Below are positions 34,364 to 41,520 of a stretch of 64,000 nt of DNA, one piece after another. Origin of the DNA: Mycobacterium avium subsp. avium (lineage in GTDB: Bacteria; Actinomycetota; Actinomycetes; Mycobacteriales; Mycobacteriaceae). The translations under genes and the position numbers were made by a program. Position 1 is the first letter of the stretch. Every line of letters starts with the position of its first letter. The stretch covers positions 3,968,001 to 4,032,000 of the forward strand of contig NZ_CP046507.1 of assembly GCF_009741445.1 (NCBI RefSeq), given 5' to 3'. The notes beneath the pieces are model-generated. The model saw only the letters and a program-made list of their open reading frames with translations. It was not told the origin of the DNA and ran no database searches.

Positions 34364-35716
34364 GTGGCACGCGGATCGCGGCGCGGCCTGCTGGTCGGGC
34401 TGACCGCCGCCAGCGTGGGCGTCATCTACGGTTACGACCTGTCCATCATCGCCGGCGCGCAGTTGTTCGTCACCGAGGACTTCGGCCTGTCCACCCGGCA
34501 ACAGGAACTGCTGACGACGATGGCGGTGATCGGCCAGATCGGTGGGGCGCTTTTCGCCGGGGTGCTCGCCAACGCGATCGGGCGCCGACGGTCGGTGCTG
34601 CTGATCCTGTCCGGCTACGCGGTTTTCGCGCTGCTGGCCGCGTTCTCGGTGGGTCTGCCGATGCTGTTGACGGCGCGGCTGCTGCTGGGCCTGACCATCG
34701 GCGTGACCGTGGTGGTGGTGCCGGTGTACGTGGCCGAGTCGGCCCCGACGGCGGTGCGCGGCGCGCTGCTGACGGCCTATCAGCTGGCGATCGTCAGCGG
34801 CCTGATCGTCGGCTACCTGAGCGGGTATCTGCTGGCCGGCACGCACAGCTGGCGCTGGATGCTGGGGTTGGCCTGTGTTCCCGCAGTGTTGTTGCTGCCG
34901 TTGGTGTTTCGGATGCCCGACACGGCGCGCTGGTATCTGCTCAAGGGCCGGGTCGACGACGCGCGGCGGGCGCTGCTGCGGGTGGAACCCGCCGCGCGGG
35001 TGGACGACGAGCTGGCCGAGATCGGCCGCGCGGTGAGCGAGGAAGCCGCGAGCCTGCCGGCCATGCTGGCCGAGATGGTGCGCAGTCCCTACCGGCGCGC
35101 CACCGTCTTCGTGGTGGTGCTGGGGTTTCTGATTCAGATCACCGGCATCAACGCGATCATCTACTACAGCCCGCGGATCTTCGAGGCGATGGGCTTCACC
35201 GGCAATTTCGCGCTGCTGGCGTTGCCGGCGCTGGTGCAGGTCGCCGGCCTGGTTGCGGTGGGCACCGCGCTGCTGCTGGTCGACCGGGTGGGCCGGCGGC
35301 CAATCCTGTTGTGCGGCACCGCCATGATGATCGTGGCCGACGTGGTGCTGGTGGCCGTGTTCGGCCGCGGCCCGGGCGGCGTGATCGCCGGGTTCGCCGG
35401 GGTGCTGCTGTTCATCTTCGGCTACACCATGGGTTTCGGCTCCCTGGGCTGGGTGTACGCCAGCGAGAGCTTCCCGTCGCGGCTGCGGTCCATCGGGTCG
35501 AGCACCATGCTGACCTCCAACCTGGTGGCCAACGCCATCGTCGCCGCGGTGTTCCTGACGTTGCTGCATTCCTTGGGCGGCGCAGGCACTTTCGCGGTGT
35601 TCGCGGTGCTCGCGGTGGTCGCGTTCGCGTTCGTCCACCGGTATGCGCCGGAGACCAAGGGCCGCCAGCTGGAGGACATCCGGCACTTTTGGGAGAACGG
35701 CGGCCGGTGGGACTGA
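34364..35716 (+). CDS. sugI: MFS sugar transporter SugI
   Basis: A 450-aa major facilitator of the sugar porter family, orthologous to Rv3331, with about 12 membrane helices. Family signatures are GYDLSIIAGA in helix 1, NAIGRRRSVL and DRVGRRPIL in the two 2-3 loops, YVAESAPTAVRG after helix 4 and PETKGRQLEDI at the end. The sugar is unknown, but linkage to nagA suggests an amino sugar. The GTG at 34364 follows the dacB1 stop by 5 bases. Confidence 0.9.
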   Translation: MARGSRRGLLVGLTAASVGVIYGYDLSIIAGAQLFVTEDFGLSTRQQELLTTMAVIGQIGGALFAGVLANAIGRRRSVLLILSGYAVFALLAAFSVGLPMLLTARLLLGLTIGVTVVVVPVYVAESAPTAVRGALLTAYQLAIVSGLIVGYLSGYLLAGTHSWRWMLGLACVPAVLLLPLVFRMPDTARWYLLKGRVDDARRALLRVEPAARVDDELAEIGRAVSEEAASLPAMLAEMVRSPYRRATVFVVVLGFLIQITGINAIIYYSPRIFEAMGFTGNFALLALPALVQVAGLVAVGTALLLVDRVGRRPILLCGTAMMIVADVVLVAVFGRGPGGVIAGFAGVLLFIFGYTMGFGSLGWVYASESFPSRLRSIGSSTMLTSNLVANAIVAAVFLTLLHSLGGAGTFAVFAVLAVVAFAFVHRYAPETKGRQLEDIRHFWENGGRWD

Positions 35717-36843
35717 TCGCCGCGGGGACGATGGTGGCATCCGGGCGGGTCCACCGCCCGGGCTGGGTCGAGACGTCCGGCGGGCACATCGCGGCGTGCG
35801 GCACCGGCCCGCCGCCGCGCCCGGCCGACCGCGAGTTCCCCGACGGCACGGCGGTGCCCGGCTTCGTCGACATGCACGTGCACGGCGGCGGCGGCGCCTC
35901 CTACACCGACCCCGACGGCATCGCGAAGGCCGCCGCCTTCCATCTGCGGCACGGCACCACCACCACGATGGCCAGCCTGGTGACCGGCTCGCCGGCCGAG
36001 CTGCTGGGCGGGGTGCGCGCGCTCGCCGAGGCCACCCGGGATCGCACGGTCGCGGGCATCCACCTGGAGGGCCCGTGGTTGAGCCGCGCCCGCTGCGGCG
36101 CCCACGACGCCCGCCGGATGCGCGACCCCGACCCGCAGAAGATCGACGCGGTGCTCTCGGCCGGCGGGGGCGCGATCAGGATGGTCACCCTGGCGCCCGA
36201 GCTGCCCGGGGCCGACGCGGCGATCCGGCGTTTCGTGGACGCGGGAGTCGTTGTGGCAGTTGGGCATACGAATGCCGACTACCGGCAGACCCGGCACGCC
36301 ATCGCGCTGGGCGCCACCGTCGGCACGCATCTGTTCAACGCGATGCCGCCGCTGCATCACCGCGAGCCCGGCCCCGCGCTGGCCCTGCTGCGCGACCCGC
36401 GGGTCACCGTCGAGCTGATCGCCGACGGCGTGCACGTGCATCCCGACGTGGTGCACGCGGTGATCGACGCGGCCGGGCCGGAGCGGGTCGCGCTGGTCAC
36501 CGATGCGCTCGCGGCCGCCGGCCGCCCCGACGGCGCGTTCCGGCTCGGCCCGGTGCACATCGACGTCGTCGCCGGCGTCGCGCGGGTGCACGGGACGACG
36601 ACGATCGCGGGCAGCACCGCCACCATGGACCGGCTCTTTCGCACCGTGGCCGGGTCAGGCACCGACCGCGACGCCGCGCTGGCGGCCGCGGTGCAGATGA
36701 CGTCGACGACGCCGGCGCGCGCGCTGGGGCTCGATCGGGTGGGCAGCTTGCGGGCCGGCCATGAGGCCAACCTCGTTGTGCTGGACGATGATTGGCGAGT
36801 TAGGGCCGTCATGGTCCGCGGCGACTGGCTGGCCGACCCGTAG
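35707..36843 (+). CDS. nagA: N-acetylglucosamine-6-phosphate deacetylase
   Basis: A 378-aa amidohydrolase that removes the acetyl group from GlcNAc 6-phosphate, orthologous to Rv3332. HVHGGGG (H57, H59), HLEGPWLS, GHTNADY and THLFNAMPPLHHREPG are NagA metal and substrate blocks, with a catalytic aspartate in VTDALAA. It overlaps the end of sugI by 10 bases. Together with DacB1 and SugI it suggests recovery of cell-wall amino sugars. Confidence 0.92.
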   Translation: MGLIAAGTMVASGRVHRPGWVETSGGHIAACGTGPPPRPADREFPDGTAVPGFVDMHVHGGGGASYTDPDGIAKAAAFHLRHGTTTTMASLVTGSPAELLGGVRALAEATRDRTVAGIHLEGPWLSRARCGAHDARRMRDPDPQKIDAVLSAGGGAIRMVTLAPELPGADAAIRRFVDAGVVVAVGHTNADYRQTRHAIALGATVGTHLFNAMPPLHHREPGPALALLRDPRVTVELIADGVHVHPDVVHAVIDAAGPERVALVTDALAAAGRPDGAFRLGPVHIDVVAGVARVHGTTTIAGSTATMDRLFRTVAGSGTDRDAALAAAVQMTSTTPARALGLDRVGSLRAGHEANLVVLDDDWRVRAVMVRGDWLADP

Positions 36844-36852
36844 CGATCTTGT

Positions 36853-36858
36853 TAACAT
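36853..36858 (+). promoter_or_regulatory. -10 box of the gdx riboswitch transcript
   Basis: TAACAT starts 10 bases after the nagA stop and predicts transcription from about 36866, some 14 bases ahead of the guanidine-III aptamer. This gives the exporter its own transcript. Confidence 0.5.
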
Positions 36859-36879
36859 CGGTGCCGTCAACAACTGACA

Positions 36880-36923
36880 CCGGACGAGGGGCCCCGTACC
36901 CGGCCAGCGACAAGACGGCGCCG
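36880..36923 (+). ncRNA. Guanidine-III (ykkC-III) riboswitch
   Basis: This stretch matches the guanidine-III aptamer almost base for base as I recall it: it opens with CCGGACGAGG, has CGTACCCGG in the middle and ends GACAAGACGGCGCC. The P1 stem pairs CCGG at 36880-36883 with CCGG at 36900-36903; the pseudoknot pairs GCCCCGT with ACGGCGC with one C-C mismatch. It ends one or two bases before the GGAGG ribosome site at 36925-36929, so guanidinium binding should control translation start of the exporter. Confidence 0.9.
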
Positions 36924-36935
36924 TGGAGGTGCGCA

Positions 36936-37250
36936 ATGGCCTGGCTGATCCTGATCGCCTCGGGGGTGCTGGAAGCGGTGTGGGCGACCGCGCTGAGCCG
37001 GTCCGAGGGTTTCTCCCGGCTCGGCCCGTCGCTGGTTTTCTTTGTGGCGCTGGCATTTTCGATGACCGGGCTGGCGGTCGCGATGCGCAGCCTGCCGGTC
37101 GGCACCAGCTACGCGGTCTGGGTGGGCGTCGGCGCCGCGCTCACGGTGACCTATGCGGCGCTGGTCGGCGACGAACCGGCGTCGCCGGTCAAGCTGGTGC
37201 TGATCGCCGGGATCGTGGCCTGCGTCGCGGGCCTGAAGCTGCTCGGCTAG
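36936..37250 (+). CDS. Gdx-type guanidinium exporter (SMR family)
   Basis: A 104-aa small multidrug resistance protein with four membrane helices, working as an antiparallel dimer that exchanges guanidinium for protons. It keeps the residues known for guanidinium binding in Gdx proteins: E13, W16, S42, Y59 and W62, and the loop GTSYAVWVGVGA is the Gdx/SugE form rather than EmrE. The ATG at 36936 has GGAGG 6 bases upstream, directly after a guanidine-III riboswitch, which settles the substrate assignment. It overlaps the end of the YihY-like gene by 4 bases tail to tail. Confidence 0.92.
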   Translation: MAWLILIASGVLEAVWATALSRSEGFSRLGPSLVFFVALAFSMTGLAVAMRSLPVGTSYAVWVGVGAALTVTYAALVGDEPASPVKLVLIAGIVACVAGLKLLG

Positions 37251-38275
37251 CGGCGCCGGCGGGTGAGCCGGGCGAACGCCAGCGCCGCAACGGCCCCCAG
37301 GCCCATCGCGGTCAGCGTCTGGCGGGTGTTCAGCCCCTCGTCCAGGTGCACCCGCGGCGCGATGATTGCCGGCGCCGGAGGGGCGACGGGCCGATCACGC
37401 GGATCGGTGGACGCGGTCGCCGCCCATGCCGTGCAGAACAGCACGAGATAGGCTGTGATGTAAGCGAATACCATCAACCCGAGCACCGGCCCGAAGGCGG
37501 CGCCGGCCGGGCTGCGCAGCACCGTCCGCAGATAGATCGACGCGACCTGTTTGAACACCTCGAAGCCGATCGCCGCGATCAGCCCGGCCCGCATCGAATC
37601 CACGAAACTGACCTTCTCCCGCGGCAGCCGGGCGATCATCCAGGTGAACAGCAGCCACGACACCAGCGTCGCGATCAGGATGGAGAAGATCCAGAACAAC
37701 CAGTCGAAGACCACGAACTGCGGTATGCCAAGCCATTTCAGCAGCGCGGCCATGGGCGCGGCGTGGCCGACGGTGGTCAGCCCGACGGTGGCCACGATCA
37801 CCGCGAACGTCCCCACCATGGCCAGCAGGTCGGAGAGCTTGTTGCGCACGAAGCCCGGCGACTCGATCTGGGTGTCCCACCACATCTCGGTCAACGCCTG
37901 GCGCAGATGCGATATCCAGCCCAGCCCCGCCCACACCGCGGTGGCCAGGCCGATCACCCCGACCGACGTCCGGGCATCGATCGCCGAGTTCATCAACTCC
38001 TGCAGCTGATTTCCCAGCGCCCCGTTCACTTGCGAGCGGATGTGGTCGTCGATGCTGCTGAGCAGTTGCGGCCGCCGCGCCAGCACGAAACCGAACACCG
38101 CGAAACCGACCATCAGCAACGGAAACAACGCGAAGATCGTGTAATACGTCAGGCCCGCCGCGAAGAAGCCGCCGTTGCGGTCGTCGAATCGCTGGTAGGC
38201 GCGGATGAGGTGATCCAGCCAGCCGTGCCGGGCCCGCAGCCGATCAAGAAACCCCGCCTCGGCCGGCTCGCTCAT
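37247..38275 (-). CDS. YihY/UPF0761-family membrane protein
   Basis: A 342-aa integral membrane protein of the YihY/BrkB (virulence factor BrkB) family, orthologous to Rv3335c. Blocks include AAGLTYYTIFALFPLL, GLGWISHLRQALTEMW, and PAGAAFGPVLGLMVF, with six or so helices and a basic C-terminal tail (RLTRRRR). The function is unsettled. The ATG at 38275 lies 11 bases after the trpS stop, so it is likely translated from the trpS mRNA. Confidence 0.85.
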   Translation of the reverse strand: MSEPAEAGFLDRLRARHGWLDHLIRAYQRFDDRNGGFFAAGLTYYTIFALFPLLMVGFAVFGFVLARRPQLLSSIDDHIRSQVNGALGNQLQELMNSAIDARTSVGVIGLATAVWAGLGWISHLRQALTEMWWDTQIESPGFVRNKLSDLLAMVGTFAVIVATVGLTTVGHAAPMAALLKWLGIPQFVVFDWLFWIFSILIATLVSWLLFTWMIARLPREKVSFVDSMRAGLIAAIGFEVFKQVASIYLRTVLRSPAGAAFGPVLGLMVFAYITAYLVLFCTAWAATASTDPRDRPVAPPAPAIIAPRVHLDEGLNTRQTLTAMGLGAVAALAFARLTRRRR

Positions 38276-38286
38276 CGTGGAACTTC

Positions 38287-39318
38287 TTACCCCCGTCGCG
38301 GAAGGAACCCAAGCCGATCGTAAACCCGTTCGACGGTTTTCCCGGCGACATCCTGGGCCCGTTGCGCCCCGGCCGCCAGAACGGCCTCCAATTCGGCCGG
38401 GTCGGCCATCAATTCGTCGACGCGGGCCTTGATCGGGGTGACGAACTCGACCACCGCGTCCGCGGTGTCCTTCTTCAGATCGCCGTAACCCCTTCCGGCG
38501 TAGCCCTGCACGAGCTTGTCGATGTCGACCCCGCTGACCGCGGACTGGATGCTCAGCAGGTTGGACACGCCCGGCTTGGCGTCGGTGTCGAATCGGATCT
38601 CCCGCTCGCTGTCGGTGACCGCGGAGCGAATCTTCTTGGCGGACAACGCCGGATCGTCGAGCAGGTTGACCAGCCCGGCATCGGTGGACGCCGACTTGCT
38701 CATCTTCGACGTCGGGTCGGCCAAGTCGTAGATCTTGGCGGTGACCTTGGGGATGAGCATCTCCGGCACCACGAACGTGTCCGGGAAGCGGGCGTTGAAC
38801 CGCTGCGCCACGTCGCGCGCCAACTCCAGGTGCTGGCGCTGGTCCTCGCCGACGGGCACCAGGCCGGTGTCGTAGGCCAGCACGTCGGCGGCCTGCAGCA
38901 CCGGATAGGTGAACAGGCCCACCGTGGTGGAGTCCGCGCCCTGGCGCAGCGACTTGTCCTTGAACTGCGTCATCCGCGAGGCCTGGCCGAAGCCGGTGAA
39001 GCAGCCCAGCACCCAGGCCAGCTGGGTGTGGGCGGGCACGTGGCTTTGCACGAACACGGTGCTGCGGGCCGGATCGATGCCCAGCGCCAGGTACTGGGCG
39101 GCGGTGACCAGGGTCCGCCGGCGCAGCGCCGCGGGGTCCTGGGCGATGGTGATGGCGTGCAGGTCGACCACGCAGAAGAACGCGTCCCAATCGTCGCCCC
39201 AGTCGTCCTGCAGGGTCACCCACTGCGAGATGGCGCCCAACGCGTTGCCCAGGTGCAGCGAATCGGACGTGGGCTGGACGCCGGAGAAAATCCGGCGGGA
39301 TCCGGTGGCGGTGCTCAT
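38287..39318 (-). CDS. trpS: Tryptophanyl-tRNA synthetase
   Basis: A 343-aa class I aminoacyl-tRNA synthetase that charges tRNA-Trp, orthologous to Rv3336c. The HIGH-type motif is HLGN at 22-25 and the second signature is KMSKS in DPTSKMSKSAST. GEDQRQHLELARDVAQRFN is the family tryptophan-binding region. It is first of a two-gene operon with the YihY-like gene. Confidence 0.95.
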   Translation of the reverse strand: MSTATGSRRIFSGVQPTSDSLHLGNALGAISQWVTLQDDWGDDWDAFFCVVDLHAITIAQDPAALRRRTLVTAAQYLALGIDPARSTVFVQSHVPAHTQLAWVLGCFTGFGQASRMTQFKDKSLRQGADSTTVGLFTYPVLQAADVLAYDTGLVPVGEDQRQHLELARDVAQRFNARFPDTFVVPEMLIPKVTAKIYDLADPTSKMSKSASTDAGLVNLLDDPALSAKKIRSAVTDSEREIRFDTDAKPGVSNLLSIQSAVSGVDIDKLVQGYAGRGYGDLKKDTADAVVEFVTPIKARVDELMADPAELEAVLAAGAQRAQDVAGKTVERVYDRLGFLPRRG

Positions 39319-39422
39319 GATGCACCGATCTTTTCACGCCTCGTCTCCCGCGCCGTGCCGCGGCCCGCACGGACCGGTGCCCGCGCCGCCCGCCGAACTT
39401 GCGGTACCGGCGGTACCGTATT

Positions 39423-39428
39423 TAATGT
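39423..39428 (+). promoter_or_regulatory. -10 box of the alpha/beta hydrolase gene
   Basis: TAATGT ends 6 bases before the ATG at 39435, consistent with a leaderless mRNA. Confidence 0.55.
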
Positions 39429-39434
39429 CGCGGT

Positions 39435-40288
39435 ATGACGACTCGTGCGCCCATCCACCTCGGCCCCAAGGATGGTTCCGGGGAGCCGGTCGTGCTGCTG
39501 CACGGGTTCCTGATGTCGCAGACGGTGTGGGATCCGGTGGCGCCGCGGCTGGCCGACACCGGCCGCTACGAGGTCTTCGCCCCGACCATGGCCGGCCACA
39601 ACGGCGGACCGTACGCGGGCACCTGGCTGCTCAGCTCGTCGGTGCTGGCCGACCACGTCGAACGTCAGCTCGACCGGCTCGGCTGGGACAGCGCCCATCT
39701 GGTGGGCAACTCGCTGGGCGGCTGGGTGGCCTTCGAACTCGAGCGGCGCGGCCGGGCGCCAGCGTCACCGGCATCGGCGCCGCCGGCGGCTGGACCCGCT
39801 GGAGCCCGGTCAAGTTCGAGGTGATCGGCAAGTTCATCGGGGGCATGCCGCTGCTGTTGCTGGCCCGGCTGCTCGGCCAACGCATCCTGCAGTTGCCGCT
39901 GAGCCGGCGGCTGGCGACGCTGCCGCTGAGCGCCACGCCCAGCGGGGTCAGCGAGCGCCAGCTGTCCGGCGTCGTCGAGGACGCCGCGCACTGCCCGGCC
40001 TATTTCCAGCTGCTGGTCAAGTCGCTGCTGCAGCCCGGGCTGCTGGAGCTGGCGCAGACCGCGGTGCCGGTGCAACTGGTGCTGTGCGAGAAGGACCGGG
40101 TGGTGCCACCCAGCAGGTTCAGCCGGCACTTCACCGACCACCTGCCGCCGGAGACGAGGATCACCAGGCTCGACGGCGTCGGACACGTGCCGATGTTCGA
40201 GGCGCCCGAGCGGGTCACAACGGTGCTCACCGACTTCATCGACGACTGCGTGGCCCGCTCCCAACGCCAGCAGCCCCCCGCTAGTTAG
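39435..40288 (+). pseudogene. Alpha/beta hydrolase, frameshifted (Rv3337-Rv3338-like)
   Basis: An alpha/beta hydrolase split between two frames. Frame one (39435 to about 39756) has VVLLHGFLMSQTVWD and the nucleophile elbow GNSLGGW, then runs into a shadow-like end at 39824. The second frame carries the rest from about 39758 (ASVTGIGAAGGW) through CEKDRVVPPSRF (acid) and GVGHVPMFEAP (histidine) to 40288. Restoring one G near 39756-39758 joins them into a protein of about 284 aa with a full triad. In H37Rv the same gene is annotated as two parts, Rv3337 and Rv3338. It could be a pseudogene, a programmed shift or a sequence error. Confidence 0.8.
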
Positions 40289-41519
40289 TCAGCTCCCGCC
40301 GCAGGTTCTCGGCGATCGAGTTGAGGAATTCCTCGCTCTGCTGCCACTTTTGGTCGGGGCCGATCAGGATGGCGAGGTCCTTGGTCATCTTGCCGCTCTC
40401 CACGGTGGAGACGACGACGCGTTCCAGGGTCTGCGCGAACTCGATCACCTCGGGGGTGTCGTCCAGCTTGCCGCGGTGCGCCAGCCCGCGCGTCCAGGCG
40501 AAGATCGAGGCGATCGGGTTGGTCGAGGTCGGCTTGCCGGCCTGGTACTGACGGAAGTGCCGGGTGACGGTGCCGTGCGCGGCCTCGGCCTCGACCGTTT
40601 TGCCGTCGGCGGTCATCAGCACCGAGGTCATCAGCCCCAGCGAGCCGTAACCCTGTGCTATCGCGTCGGATTGGACGTCGCCGTCGTAGTTCTTGCAAGC
40701 CCACACGTAGCCGCCCTCCCATTTGAGGCAGGCCGCCACCATGTCGTCGATCAGCCGGTGTTCGTAGGTCAGCCCCTCCGCTTCGAACTGCTCCTTGAAT
40801 TCCTCGTCGTAGATGCGCTGGAACTCGTCCTTGAACATGCCGTCGTAGGCCTTGAGGATGGTGTTCTTGGTCGACAGGTACACCGGCCATTTGGCGTTCA
40901 GGCCGTACTTGAACGACGCGCGGGCGAAGTCGCGGATCGACTCCCGGAAGTTGTACATCCCCATCACCACCCCGCCGTCCTCGGGGATGGACACCATCTC
41001 GTGCACGATCGGCTCGCTGCCGTCGGCGGGAGTGAAGGTGATCGCGACGGTGCCCGGCTTGTCCACCTTGAAGTTGGTCGACCGGTACTGGTCGCCGAAT
41101 GCGTGGCGGCCGATGACGATCGGCTTGCTCCAGCCCGGAACCAGCCGCGGCACATTGGATATCACGATCGGCTCGCGGAAGATGGTGCCGCCCAAGATGT
41201 TCCGGATCGTCCCGTTCGGGGACAGCCACATCCTCTTGAGGTTGAACTCCCGGACCCTCGCCTCGTCGGGGGTGATCGTCGCGCACTTGACGCCCACGCC
41301 GTGCTTCTTGATGGCATACGCCGCGTCGATCGTCACCTGGTCGTCGGTGCGGTCGCGGTGCTCGATGCCCAGGTCGTAGTAGTCCAGGTCGATGTCGAGG
41401 TAGGGAAGGATCAAGTTCTCCTTGATCATCTTCCAGATGACCCGGGTCATCTCGTCACCGTCGAGCTCGACGACGCGGCCCTTGACCTTGATCTTGGACG
41501 TGTTGGCGGGCTTGGACAT
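40281..41519 (-). CDS. icd1: NADP-dependent isocitrate dehydrogenase, dimeric type
   Basis: A 412-aa homodimeric isocitrate dehydrogenase converting isocitrate to 2-oxoglutarate with NADPH, orthologous to Rv3339c. It resembles the eukaryote-like type II enzyme: LDGDEMTRVIWKMIKE at the start, GTIFREPI, and the metal and NADP region NYDGDVQSDAIAQGYGSLGLM, then EAAHGTVTRH. Only one base separates its ATG from the icd2 stop, so it is co-transcribed with the unrelated monomeric isozyme. It overlaps the alpha/beta hydrolase end by 8 bases. Confidence 0.95.
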   Translation of the reverse strand: MSKPANTSKIKVKGRVVELDGDEMTRVIWKMIKENLILPYLDIDLDYYDLGIEHRDRTDDQVTIDAAYAIKKHGVGVKCATITPDEARVREFNLKRMWLSPNGTIRNILGGTIFREPIVISNVPRLVPGWSKPIVIGRHAFGDQYRSTNFKVDKPGTVAITFTPADGSEPIVHEMVSIPEDGGVVMGMYNFRESIRDFARASFKYGLNAKWPVYLSTKNTILKAYDGMFKDEFQRIYDEEFKEQFEAEGLTYEHRLIDDMVAACLKWEGGYVWACKNYDGDVQSDAIAQGYGSLGLMTSVLMTADGKTVEAEAAHGTVTRHFRQYQAGKPTSTNPIASIFAWTRGLAHRGKLDDTPEVIEFAQTLERVVVSTVESGKMTKDLAILIGPDQKWQQSEEFLNSIAENLRRELTN

Positions 41520-41520
41520 G

